This document shows, one piece after another, positions 1 to 8,051 of a DNA stretch of 61,832 nt (the stretch's first letter is position 1; every line of letters starts with the position of its first letter). The stretch comes from Bacillus zhangzhouensis (GTDB taxonomy: Bacteria > Bacillota > Bacilli > Bacillales > Bacillaceae). The stretch spans positions 1 through 61,832 of the forward strand of contig NZ_JOTP01000018.1 in NCBI RefSeq assembly GCF_000715205.1. Direction: 5' to 3'. The position numbers and the translations under genes are program-made. Below the pieces are notes generated by a model that saw only the letters and a program-made list of their open reading frames with translations, made no database searches and had not been told where the DNA came from.

Positions 1-59
1 AATATTGATAATCACGATAACATAAGCTTTATGATCAATAATGAAGGGAGTGGCTATTT

Positions 60-1463
60 CTGGGCAAGATACTTGATGCAAAAGCACTAACAAGTGCCAT
101 GGATACAAGGGCAAAACATTATCAGGCACTCCGTGAAGAAATGGTTGATTTAAAAAAGGCATTACAAGGTGTTCCCAATCTCGGTGACGACTTCACTGGA
201 AAAGGTGCCGATAACATTAAAAGTTTTTATAAAGAACTAGCAGGTAATGTGGACATGTTTATTAGCTTCATTGATAAGCAAAAAGCCTTTCATGAAGGTG
301 TTTCTGGGACATTGGATGATACGAGCTTTGACGGCGATACCTTTATAGAGGAACACTTTTTAGACAACGCAGTCCATATGGGCATCAAAAACGCGAAAAG
401 CATTGTGAAGGATCAAAAAAAGGCACTCAAAACCATTTTTCAAGACATTGATGACCTCATTTCCCTAGAGGTATTTGATAGCCAAACCTTTGATGAAAAA
501 ATAGAAGATGCGGAAGATGAACGAAAAAAGACGGTCAAAGATCTGAGAGAACTTGATCAAAATCTAAAAGATGAATATGCATTGTCAGAGACGGAGCAGC
601 AAGCTACAATGGCATTGTACGCTGAAATGATCAATGCGACAAATGACGGAAAAGCGATTTCACCTATGAATTTTGATAAGAAAGCGTATCAAAATAGCGA
701 CATCTACAAGGCAAAAAGTGATATTGAAAAGCAAACTTCTGAATATCTGAAAATCAAAAAAGAACAAGAAGAAGCCCGTGAGATTGCGAAGGAACAAGAA
801 GCACTCGCCAAACGTCCTTGGTATGAAAAAGCGCTCGATTATGGTGGGAATATTGTCAATGAGCTGACAGGTGTGAACGATGCAAAACGTGCCGCAACCG
901 GCGTCGATCCAATCACAGGGGAAGAGCTCACCGCAGGCCAGCGAGTCGCCGCAGGCGGCATGGCAGCAGCAGGCTACATCCCAATTGTCGGCTGGGCAGG
1001 TCGCATTTTCAAAGGCGGAAAAGCCGTCTATAAAACCACCCAAGCGACATCAGCCGCAGTCAGAGCAGTCGACATTTACAAGGATGCTGAAAAATATAAT
1101 ACCCATACAATGAAGCACATTTATCATGGCGAAATAAACAAACGAGGAAAAGCAGTTGGTTATCATCATGAAAGTATGCAGGGTGGTAAGGTTATTCCAG
1201 GAAGTGAAAGTTTACCTGATAAAAACGGTATTTATAGAGCTAAAGTTGAAATTGATGGAGTTGAAAAAGTAGCTAAATCAAGTTTCTTTCCTAAGGAATG
1301 GAATCGCGTTGATGTGTTAAAAGCTATCGATGAAGCTTACCAAAATAAACAACAGATAGGTCCTAACAAATTCAAAGGTGTAACATCATCAGGAATGAAA
1401 ATAGAGATGTATCTGAATAAAGATGGTTCAATAGCTACAGCATATCCACTATATAAAAAATAA
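60..1463 (+). CDS. LXG-domain polymorphic toxin with C-terminal EndoU nuclease
   Basis: Predicted contact-dependent toxin exported by the type VII (Yuk/ESX) system. Residues 1 to about 210 form the helical LXG targeting domain (KILDAKALTSAMDTR at the start, then long charged helices). Around residues 270-330 is a pre-toxin TG-type hydrophobic segment (GVDPITGEELTAGQR followed by a Gly/Ala-rich stretch). The last 110 residues match bacterial EndoU ribonuclease: HIYHGEINKRGKAVGYHHES with its conserved histidines, and GVTSSGMKIEMYLNKDG near the end. The first ATG is at 99, but the conserved LXG start (KILDAK) lies upstream in frame. CTG at 60, preceded by GAAGGGAG at 43-50, is the only initiator-like codon after the in-frame stop at 42-44, so I extend to 60. 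The next gene is the probable immunity gene. Family call strong; start uncertain. Confidence 0.85.
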   Translation: MGKILDAKALTSAMDTRAKHYQALREEMVDLKKALQGVPNLGDDFTGKGADNIKSFYKELAGNVDMFISFIDKQKAFHEGVSGTLDDTSFDGDTFIEEHFLDNAVHMGIKNAKSIVKDQKKALKTIFQDIDDLISLEVFDSQTFDEKIEDAEDERKKTVKDLRELDQNLKDEYALSETEQQATMALYAEMINATNDGKAISPMNFDKKAYQNSDIYKAKSDIEKQTSEYLKIKKEQEEAREIAKEQEALAKRPWYEKALDYGGNIVNELTGVNDAKRAATGVDPITGEELTAGQRVAAGGMAAAGYIPIVGWAGRIFKGGKAVYKTTQATSAAVRAVDIYKDAEKYNTHTMKHIYHGEINKRGKAVGYHHESMQGGKVIPGSESLPDKNGIYRAKVEIDGVEKVAKSSFFPKEWNRVDVLKAIDEAYQNKQQIGPNKFKGVTSSGMKIEMYLNKDGSIATAYPLYKK

Positions 1464-1483
1464 TATGAAGGTGATTAACATAT

Positions 1484-1819
1484 ATGAGATATTCATATGA
1501 ATTTAAGGAAGACCAATTTGGTGATTTAGCAATAATACTACCAGAAGAAATAAGTATTTTCTCAGATTTTATTCAAGATATTTCAACAGAAGACGAAGTG
1601 GATGAGTATATAGGATATATTCAAAATGTGATAGATGGAGTATATGAAAACTTTGAAATTACATTGAATGCTACCAGTGTCAATATCAAAAAATATGAGA
1701 CAATAGCTGAACATCATTATAGGATTGAAGAACCCCATGAAAATAAAATTGAAACGAAGGAGTTCAGAGAGCTGTTGTTAATTTGGAGAGAGAAAATACC
1801 AGAAATATTCAAAGATTAA
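1484..1819 (+). CDS. Probable immunity protein for the EndoU toxin
   Basis: A 111-residue acidic protein without signal peptide or membrane segment, starting 20 bp after the toxin stop with a ribosome site (AAGGTGAT) in the gap. I do not recognise a named family. Position directly behind an LXG toxin, small size and acidic composition (many Glu and Asp, including EDEVDEY) are typical of cytoplasmic immunity proteins that bind a basic nuclease domain. Function is inferred from context only. A hairpin terminator follows. Confidence 0.6.
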   Translation: MRYSYEFKEDQFGDLAIILPEEISIFSDFIQDISTEDEVDEYIGYIQNVIDGVYENFEITLNATSVNIKKYETIAEHHYRIEEPHENKIETKEFRELLLIWREKIPEIFKD

Positions 1820-1852
1820 ACATCATTATTGATGATTATCAACATAATGATT

Positions 1853-1885
1853 CAGGCACTGTATTGCTACAAAGTGCCTTTTATT
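1853..1885 (+). terminator. Intrinsic terminator after toxin/immunity pair
   Basis: AGGCACT (1854-1860) pairs with AGTGCCT (1873-1879), followed by TTTTATTT. It closes the toxin-immunity unit and separates it from the next gene. Confidence 0.7.
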
Positions 1886-1950
1886 TGGTTAGAAATCTTA
1901 AGATGTTTGAATATAAAAAGAGTAAGGTAACCCTAAGATAGGTGACTAAC

Positions 1951-2361
1951 ATGAGTAAGGTCCGAAAAGAGAAAATGGAGAAATTAAAAAGAAAAAGCAG
2001 AAGAAAGCACTTAATGAACGAATTAAGCTACATGACACTTCCAGAAAACCCTTTTTTAGATATCGAAGAAAATCATTTGTTTTGTCAGAAGGTATTTGCT
2101 TTCCTTCACTCGAGAGAACATAAAATTCAAATACATGGAGATAACTATCGAGAGCATATTGAAAAGTCTACACAAATGTTAAAGGAAATCGTCAGCAGGG
2201 TGAAAGTGACTCCTAAACAAGGTAGACTGATATTTTTTCGGGAGCATGAGATTGAAGCGATATTAGTGAATGTGAATGAATGCTTTACTCATTTAAATCA
2301 ACTTCTTGAGCAAACGAAATTTTCAAGTGGATATGGGGATTTCATTTTAGGTTGTGTATAG
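1951..2361 (+). CDS. YxiF-like hypothetical protein
   Basis: A 136-residue soluble protein with a basic N-terminus (KVRKEKMEKLKRKSRRKH) and the segment LPENPFLDIEENHLFCQKVF. It resembles, from memory, the small YxiF protein of B. subtilis, which sits in the wapA/yxi toxin region. The ATG at 1951 has AGGTGA at 1940-1945 with 5-base spacing, so it is preferred to an in-frame GTG at 1942. Its place right behind an LXG toxin-immunity pair suggests an accessory or orphan immunity role, which is inference. No catalytic motif is visible. Confidence 0.6.
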   Translation: MSKVRKEKMEKLKRKSRRKHLMNELSYMTLPENPFLDIEENHLFCQKVFAFLHSREHKIQIHGDNYREHIEKSTQMLKEIVSRVKVTPKQGRLIFFREHEIEAILVNVNECFTHLNQLLEQTKFSSGYGDFILGCV

Positions 2362-2733
2362 AGCGCACAGAGTATTTTTATGAGCTAAGTACTTGGGGGC
2401 TGTGAGAGCTCATTAAATTTAACATCACGAATTTACTTATGATACCTCTAATATCAAAAAGTCCCCTGTATCGATCAAGCGATTTTTCTCTAGAATCATT
2501 TCCCTCAAATTTAAGCAATTCACTATCATTACCTTTCACATTCGTATAAAATAAGAGCTAGTGAAAAATTGAAGAGATGCTTGATAAATGAAGGACATGT
2601 AAGCTGTGAGCTGCATGAGATGATAGATGTTTGCACGTGAAGGTTGCGAAGCGGTTTCTCCTCACACATGAGATCTTGTAAGCGTAACCATTATTTGTCA
2701 CTTCATTGAGATGGTGTTGAGGAGTGTGTCGGC
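2362..2733. other. Intergenic region without a convincing gene
   Basis: This 372 bp stretch has no open frame with a ribosome site. ATGAGCT near 2379 and AGCTCAT near 2408 could form a weak hairpin, but no T-run follows. The right end must hold the promoter of the MFS gene at 2734. I could not identify a convincing -35/-10 pair. Confidence 0.5.
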
Positions 2734-3927
2734 ATGAGGAATCCGTATGTGAAAACGGCTTCTAGTCTTTATATGAATTATTTTTTATTAGGTATGGTCA
2801 ATATTATATTGGCTTCAAATATGCCATTTTTAATCAAGCAGTTAGATACCAATAGTGCGGGAATTAGTTATATGATCTCGGCACTCGGCATTGGCAGGGT
2901 GCTCACGTATGGTCTATCAGGCGTGCTGTCAGATCGGTTTGGCCGAAAGCCGGTGGTTTTGGTTTCAGGTGTGCTGATGGCGGTGTTCCTCATCGGGATT
3001 CCATTGTCTCCAAATTATCAAATCGCCTTTGCGTTTGCGATTTTGGCAGGGGTAGCGAATTCAGCGATGGATGCAGGAACGTATCCAGCCTTAATGGAGG
3101 CTTTTCCGCAAAACTCGGGCTCTGCGAATGTAATGGTGAAGGCTTTTATTTCGATTGGGGCGACCATTCTGCCACTGGCTATTTTCTTTTTAGCGGAGCA
3201 TGATTTGTTTTATGGAATTGCGTTTTTTGTTCCTGCTCTGATCTATCTGGTGAATGTCTTGATGCTCTGGACATTGCCATTTCCGAATCATCGCAAAGTA
3301 GAGCAAGTCCAAGTGACGGAGCATGATGGACTTCCGCGCTTCTCGTCAGAGCCTACATTTTGGAGAGAAGGGGTCGCACTCATTGTGATCAGCTTTACGT
3401 CAAATGGTCTTTATGCCTTGCCGCAAATTTGGCTTCCTACGTACGGTGAGGCCATATTGGGGATGGCTTCTGGCAGTGCAGTGAAACTGCTTAGTTACTA
3501 TAGCATGGGTGGTTTGCTGTCTGTCTTATTGCTCGCATTTCTTTTGCGCCGCTTTGTCCGTCCGGTGACCGTACTGCTGATCTATCCAATCATTACACTT
3601 GCTTCTATCTGTGTGCTATTGGTCGTGAAATCCCCAGTCTTAGGAACCATCAATGCATTTGTATTGGGATTTTCAACAGCCGGTGTCTTCCAGCTGACAT
3701 TAACGGTGATGGCTGAGTTCTTCTGGAAGAACAAAGGAACGATGACTGGGATTATCTCAACAGCCGGCGGGGTATCGGCTATCGTCATCCCGGTCGTAAC
3801 AGGATTGATTGAAAGTCACTCGACCATTTTACAAATCTTTATGTTTGATGCGGTTGTGGCTGTTGTGGCGATTATTGGTGCGATGTATATTCTGTATCGA
3901 TACCGTCAAATCATGATACATGAATAA
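2734..3927 (+). CDS. MFS transporter (paralogue A, next to aroE)
   Basis: A 397-residue major facilitator with about 12 hydrophobic segments. The cytoplasmic loop 2-3 motif is present as GVLSDRFGRKP near residue 65. The N-terminus (NPYVKTASSLYMNYFLLGMVNIILASNM) is clearly homologous to the transporter at 4891-6072 (NPYIKSSLGMYLNYFMLGM), so the two are paralogues facing each other across aroE. The substrate is unknown; the neighbouring dehydrogenase suggests quinate, shikimate or a related polyol acid. It is monocistronic and ends in a bidirectional terminator shared with aroE. Confidence 0.8.
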   Translation: MRNPYVKTASSLYMNYFLLGMVNIILASNMPFLIKQLDTNSAGISYMISALGIGRVLTYGLSGVLSDRFGRKPVVLVSGVLMAVFLIGIPLSPNYQIAFAFAILAGVANSAMDAGTYPALMEAFPQNSGSANVMVKAFISIGATILPLAIFFLAEHDLFYGIAFFVPALIYLVNVLMLWTLPFPNHRKVEQVQVTEHDGLPRFSSEPTFWREGVALIVISFTSNGLYALPQIWLPTYGEAILGMASGSAVKLLSYYSMGGLLSVLLLAFLLRRFVRPVTVLLIYPIITLASICVLLVVKSPVLGTINAFVLGFSTAGVFQLTLTVMAEFFWKNKGTMTGIISTAGGVSAIVIPVVTGLIESHSTILQIFMFDAVVAVVAIIGAMYILYRYRQIMIHE

Positions 3928-3930
3928 AAA

Positions 3931-3967
3931 AAAGACGACCTCCGCTCAGGAAGTCGTCTTTTTTTTG
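3931..3967. terminator. Bidirectional terminator between MFS and aroE
   Basis: AAAGACGAC (3931-3939) pairs with GTCGTCTTT (3953-3961). There is a T-run on the right and an A-run on the left, so it serves both converging genes. Confidence 0.85.
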
Positions 3968-3968
3968 T

Positions 3969-4871
3969 TTAGAAACGGTCGTTTTCAAAAAGAATCTGTT
4001 TCACTTGATCAACTGGCATATCTTCACCAGTAAAGAGTTTGTAAGCAAGAGCACCTTGCCATAGCATCATGCCAAGACCGTTAATGGTTTTTGCGCCAGC
4101 TTCCTGTGCTTGAGCAAGGAGCTTTGTTTTTTGCGGGTTGTACACGACATCTGTCACGATTAAATCTTTACGCAATACATCAAGCGTATCATCGATGATG
4201 CTGAGTTGATCTAATGGTTTCATGCCAAGGCTTGTCCCATTTGCTAAGATCGCACTCTCTGCTACTTCACGACGGAAAGCGTCTTTGTCTTCAAGTGGGA
4301 AAATGTTTGCTTTAACACCGAATGATTTCATTTCTTCGTTAATGTACGTCACATTTTCTTCAGCTTGAACAAAATATTGATCATTGCGAGCGAAAATACT
4401 AATTTCACGAATACCAGATTGTGCAAGTTGAATCGCAATCGGAGTAGCGGCACCGCCTGAACCAACCAGTGTCACCTTTTGTCCCGCTAATTCAACGCCA
4501 TGCTCAATCAAGTTTCTCACGTAGCCAAGACCATCTGTGTTGTAGCCAATTAGTTTGCCATCTTTGTTCACGACGGTGTTACTTGCGCGAGTATATCTGG
4601 CAGAATCGTCTAGTTCGTCTAAGTAATCCAATACTTTCATTTTGTTTGGCATGGATACGTTAAATCCAGTTGCACCCATCGCTTTCATTCCGTTTACTGC
4701 TGCTTCTAGTTCATCATTTCCTACTTCAAATGCTAAGTAAGCATAGTTGATGCCTGTTAATGTATAGCCAAGGTTATGCATCCGTGGTGAAAGGCTGTGT
4801 CCAATTGGTGTAGCAAGAAGACCGACTAATTTTGTTTTTCCATCAATATTTCGTTCATGTATGTTTGTCAT
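3969..4871 (-). CDS. aroE: Shikimate/quinate 5-dehydrogenase family protein (YdiB-like AroE)
   Basis: NAD(P)-dependent dehydrogenase of the AroE family, 300 residues. Visible motifs: substrate-binding SLSPRMHN at 26-33, catalytic lysine in NVSMPNK (K77), NTDGLG with Asp113, the Rossmann loop GSGGAA at 137-142, NGTSLGM, VYNP and the closing NGLGMMLWQGALAYKLFTG. GLLATPIGHSLSP and the length resemble the YdiB quinate/shikimate branch more than a housekeeping AroE, which is usually shorter. The start ATG has AAAGGAGAT upstream. It follows an MFS gene by 19 bp on the same strand, so the two form an operon, and a second MFS paralogue faces it. A catabolic role with the transporters is likely; the biosynthetic shikimate enzyme is probably encoded elsewhere. 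Confidence 0.85.
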   Translation of the reverse strand: MTNIHERNIDGKTKLVGLLATPIGHSLSPRMHNLGYTLTGINYAYLAFEVGNDELEAAVNGMKAMGATGFNVSMPNKMKVLDYLDELDDSARYTRASNTVVNKDGKLIGYNTDGLGYVRNLIEHGVELAGQKVTLVGSGGAATPIAIQLAQSGIREISIFARNDQYFVQAEENVTYINEEMKSFGVKANIFPLEDKDAFRREVAESAILANGTSLGMKPLDQLSIIDDTLDVLRKDLIVTDVVYNPQKTKLLAQAQEAGAKTINGLGMMLWQGALAYKLFTGEDMPVDQVKQILFENDRF

Positions 4872-4890
4872 CGATTGACATCTCCTTTAA

Positions 4891-6072
4891 TTATCTAAAT
4901 AATTTTTTCATACGTCCAAGAACAAAGACTGCTAACAATACGCTAATGACCGCAATGATCATATCGAAAAATAACGTCATTTTTATATCGTACGTGCTGA
5001 CCAACCCACTTGTAATGAGTGGCACAAGAATAAACGCTGAGCTTGCTGCAATGTTGACGTATGATGAAGCGGTTGCTTTGTTTGTAGGGAATAATTTCAT
5101 CATAATACTCATGGCTAGCTGGAAGATTCCTGCTGTAAATAATCCTAAGAAAAAGGTGCTGACAATCACAATGCCGTATGTTTCAATTTGGAATAATGCA
5201 AGCATCGCAAGAAATGCTCCAATTGGATAAATGATTGCCACCATAATAGGTGAAATGAATTTATCTAATACGATCGAAAGCAATAGAACAGACACAAGTG
5301 CACCAATACTAAAATAAGAAAGAAGCTGTGTCGCTTGTTCTGTGCCAAGCCCAATCAATTTCAACCCAAGTTGTGGAAGCCACGTTTGCCATACGACAAA
5401 CAATGCAGTAGACGTGAACCCCATGAGTACAACAGCTAAGCCTTCACCAATCATTTTAGGTTCTTCCTTCAATTGATCCTGTACTGGAAGATCATCTTGT
5501 GAAGAGATTTGCTTATGGTTCGGGAACGGCATAAAGACTAAGTAAATCCCTACGAGTAAATAAAGAAGTCCTAGTCCAAAGAACGCCCAGCCCCAGAAGA
5601 TGTCATGTGCAATAAGGAACGCCAAGATAAATGGAAGAACAGTCGCTCCAATTGAAACGGACGCCTTCACTAAAACAGAAGCTGAACTTGCCTTTTTAGG
5701 AAACGATTCTGTCAAAGCAGGATATGTTCCCGAATCAAGTAATGAGTTTGCAATCCCAGCAGATATCGCAAAGATAAATGCCAGTGTATAACTCGTTGTC
5801 GTTGGAATACCGATTAAGAATAATAAGTAAAGAAAGTTTCCTGTAATAATGACAGGCTTACGTCCCCAGCGGTCTGCTAACCGGCCTGAGAAAAAGAGAG
5901 CAACCAGTTTACCAATTCCGATCGCCGATACAAGCAAGCTGATTTTCGGAATATCCACATGGTAGCGTTCAGATAAGCTGTCCATGTTGGATGCCACAAT
6001 AATATTGATCATGCCGAGCATGAAGTAGTTTAAATACATGCCAAGTGACGATTTAATATAAGGATTTTTCAT
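4891..6072 (-). CDS. MFS transporter (paralogue B, operon with aroE)
   Basis: A 393-residue major facilitator with about 12 membrane segments and the loop 2-3 motif GRLADRWGRKP. It is a paralogue of the protein at 2734-3927. The ATG has ATAGGAGTGGG in front. It is the first gene of a two-gene unit with aroE (18 bp gap). A LacI-family regulator gene lies upstream on the same strand and is the likely controller. Substrate inferred from context to be the AroE substrate or a precursor. Confidence 0.8.
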   Translation of the reverse strand: MKNPYIKSSLGMYLNYFMLGMINIIVASNMDSLSERYHVDIPKISLLVSAIGIGKLVALFFSGRLADRWGRKPVIITGNFLYLLFLIGIPTTTSYTLAFIFAISAGIANSLLDSGTYPALTESFPKKASSASVLVKASVSIGATVLPFILAFLIAHDIFWGWAFFGLGLLYLLVGIYLVFMPFPNHKQISSQDDLPVQDQLKEEPKMIGEGLAVVLMGFTSTALFVVWQTWLPQLGLKLIGLGTEQATQLLSYFSIGALVSVLLLSIVLDKFISPIMVAIIYPIGAFLAMLALFQIETYGIVIVSTFFLGLFTAGIFQLAMSIMMKLFPTNKATASSYVNIAASSAFILVPLITSGLVSTYDIKMTLFFDMIIAVISVLLAVFVLGRMKKLFR

Positions 6073-6478
6073 GTTCCCACTCCTATATTTGAAACCCCTT
6101 TAGGGTCAAATTCTTTGTACACCCTTTGTTATTTCCTTAAAAGTAAATAATATTATGCCCATCACAACACCCCTTGTGTGATTGATGAAAAAATAATGAA
6201 TATTCATCTGTTCTTCAATTAAGTACATCGTTCTACTATAAATATAAAAAATAATAACAGTCTTAATAAGAAAGTGGATCTTTATGATTTGATCAGAATC
6301 AGAAATGATCAATTTTAACTGTTGTTGAATAAAAATAACGATCTGATGAGATGGGTATAACGATATACTAAAAGAAGCAACGAGATAAATATACTCCTGC
6401 GTTTTAAATGTGTCAAGTTTATGACTTTGTGATTTAAAAAAATAAAAATGAAATAAAGAAATGGTTGACTTGATCAAT
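6073..6478. other. AT-rich intergenic region upstream of MFS-aroE
   Basis: About 400 bp lie between the LacI gene terminator and the MFS start. A 132-codon open frame on the minus strand exists, but it is AT-rich, lacks a ribosome site and has a random hydrophobic/Ser composition, so I do not call it. The segment should hold the MFS-aroE promoter and LacI-type operator. I found no clear palindrome with a central CG. Confidence 0.5.
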
Positions 6479-6511
6479 AAAAAAAAGAGAATTGCTGCAC
6501 GCAATTCTCCC
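6479..6511 (-). terminator. Intrinsic terminator of the LacI-family gene
   Basis: On the minus strand GAGAATTGC and GCAATTCTC form a perfect 9-bp stem with a 5-base loop, followed by TTTTTT. It lies just after the LacI stop and insulates the regulator from MFS-aroE. Confidence 0.85.
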
Positions 6512-6513
6512 TT

Positions 6514-7536
6514 TCATGATGATGTAGAGGTTTCTCTAATATGAAGTTGAGGCTTTAAGATCACTCGCTGTAGCTCTTCATCCTGCTCGTTCATTTTTTG
6601 ATATAAAAGGTTCGCTGCTTTTACCCCGATGGATCGTGGGAATGATGAAACAGTGGTGAGCGGCGGGTGATATAGCTCCGCTTCAGGGATGTTATCGAAT
6701 CCAACAACATCAATGTCTTCACCAGGCTTGATGTCACGAGCTGCCAGTTCCTGAATGACCCCAAACGCGACTAAGTCACTAAAGCAAAAAATAGCAGTAG
6801 GAGGCTCGGGCTGGTCGATGACTTGGGTAAGGGCTTCTTTCCCGCCTTCACGAGTAGGTACCATATCGATAATAAGAGATTCATCAATCGTCAGGTTCGC
6901 CTCATCATGGGCTCTTTTGAATCCTTTCATACGTTCAATCCAAGTCGATGAGGATTTGATGCCGCCTAAAAAGGCAATACGTCGATGTCCTTTTTGAAGA
7001 AGGTGATGTACCGCCATCCAAGTGCCTTGTTCATAATCAGCGCCGACATAGTCACAATGCACATCCGCTAATTCACGGTTTGCCAGTACTTTTGGGGTGC
7101 GAATTTGATTTAACTGTTTGACCGTCCGAGTTGAGCTTTTCGAAGCTAGGTTTAAAATAATCCCGCCAACTCGGTGCTCTATCATTGTAGAAATGAGCCG
7201 TTCCTGCTTATCGACACTGTCAAAGGTTGTACCAAGTAAAACGGTATAGCCAAGTGATTCAAGTGTGGTTTGCACGCCGATTAAAAACTCAGAAATAAAG
7301 GTATTTGAAATATCCGTGACGATAACACCGACAATATTGGAGCTTTTTGACCGCATGTTTGCAGCAACGCGGTCGTACACGTATCCTAAATCCTCCATGG
7401 ATTGCAGTACTTTCTTTCGAGTGGCTTCAGAGATTCTAGGATTGTTTCGAACAACGAGTGAGGCCGTTGAGGTCGAGACACCGGCATGCCGGGCGACTTC
7501 CTGTAATGTGACACGTTGTTTGTTCAATTTTTTCAT
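6514..7536 (-). CDS. LacI/GalR-family transcriptional regulator
   Basis: A 340-residue one-component repressor. The N-terminal helix-turn-helix and hinge are clear: VTLQEVARHAGVSTSTASLV, then a hinge with AANMRSKSSN, and then a periplasmic-binding-protein-like sensor starting IVGVIVTDISNTF. ILNLASKS, GADYEQG and VVGFDNIPEAEL are typical sensor-domain features. The start ATG has GGTGA upstream. It is probably the regulator of the downstream MFS-aroE unit, on position alone. An AAGGTATAAT box on the minus strand, about 95 nt before the start, could be its -10. Confidence 0.85.
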   Translation of the reverse strand: MKKLNKQRVTLQEVARHAGVSTSTASLVVRNNPRISEATRKKVLQSMEDLGYVYDRVAANMRSKSSNIVGVIVTDISNTFISEFLIGVQTTLESLGYTVLLGTTFDSVDKQERLISTMIEHRVGGIILNLASKSSTRTVKQLNQIRTPKVLANRELADVHCDYVGADYEQGTWMAVHHLLQKGHRRIAFLGGIKSSSTWIERMKGFKRAHDEANLTIDESLIIDMVPTREGGKEALTQVIDQPEPPTAIFCFSDLVAFGVIQELAARDIKPGEDIDVVGFDNIPEAELYHPPLTTVSSFPRSIGVKAANLLYQKMNEQDEELQRVILKPQLHIRETSTSS

Positions 7537-7706
7537 TTGTCTTCACCAACTTCAAAGGATTGCCTAACTTGGTTCATGATCAAGATGGATTTCTCCATCA
7601 AACGAGCCGAACATTCTTTGTTTTATTATACCTTAATCAGGTGTGTTGATGAAGTGATGTCATCTTACGTCAGATAGGGAGGGAATAAAATCTTAAAAGA
7701 TTACCA

Positions 7707-7735
7707 TTGACAGCTTTCTTCTAGAGGCGTAAAAT
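7707..7735 (+). promoter_or_regulatory. Sigma-A promoter for the riboswitch-permease unit
   Basis: TTGACA (7707-7712), 17-base spacer, TAAAAT (7730-7735). Transcription would start near 7742, about 60 bases before the aptamer. Confidence 0.75.
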
Positions 7736-7799
7736 ATAAAATTATTCAGAAATAGCAACATTTTAAGTAAATAACGAAGGCTATGATTGCTGTGGGTCA

Positions 7800-7886
7800 C
7801 ACTATGGCAGGAGCAGCTTCTGGAGAGACCGCATGTATGTGCGGCGCCGAAGGGTTCACAATCTCAGGCAAAAGGACAGAAGAGTA
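7800..7886 (+). ncRNA. Glycine riboswitch aptamer
   Basis: The conserved aptamer core is readable in order: CTTCTGGAGAGACC (7817-7830), GCGCCGAAGG (7844-7853), then CTCAGGCAAAAGGACAG (7863-7879). These are the signature segments of the gcvT-type glycine riboswitch. Only one full core is present, so it is a singlet aptamer. It sits between a good promoter and an intrinsic terminator ahead of a CycA-like permease, so it should couple glycine level to permease expression by transcription termination. Recognised from memory of the motif, not by covariance search. Confidence 0.88.
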
Positions 7887-7960
7887 CGAAATATTGTATT
7901 TGTGATGCATGGATGATGCCATGTATTGCTTTTCTCTATTTTGCTATTCTTTTATGACCA

Positions 7961-7990
7961 TGAGATTGGAGCGCATCCAATCTCTTTTTT
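7961..7990 (+). terminator. Riboswitch expression-platform terminator
   Basis: GAGATTGGA (7962-7970) pairs perfectly with TCCAATCTC (7976-7984), followed by TTTTTTT. It lies 75 bases after the aptamer and 60 bases before the permease start. A long open frame runs through it by chance. Confidence 0.85.
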
Positions 7991-8051
7991 TATGGACTTT
8001 TTCAGGGTTCATTATATCAGTATAAGATCGTGTCGTAGGAGGGCGTTGAAA

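Noticed and set aside
1..90. Tail of an upstream gene in frame 1 ending at 90
   Set aside because: The frame is open from the window edge to a TAA at 88-90, but its wording does not resemble the small proteins that usually precede LXG genes, and it overlaps the toxin start; cannot be supported.
660..1043. Antisense 127-codon frame in the LXG gene, with many Cys and Phe
   Set aside because: Shadow of the Lys/Glu-rich coding strand; no ribosome site; composition mirrors codon complement.
6106..6504. 132-codon minus-strand frame upstream of the MFS-aroE unit
   Set aside because: AT-rich, no ribosome site, random hydrophobic composition, and its 5-prime end overlaps the LacI-gene terminator.
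7886..7960. Second glycine aptamer (tandem riboswitch)
   Set aside because: No second CCGAAGG or CAGGCAAAAGGACAG core is present between the aptamer and the terminator.
7926..8051. Upstream extension of the CycA-like permease frame
   Set aside because: It runs through the riboswitch terminator; AGGAGG followed by TTG at 8052 gives a start that matches the family N-terminus.
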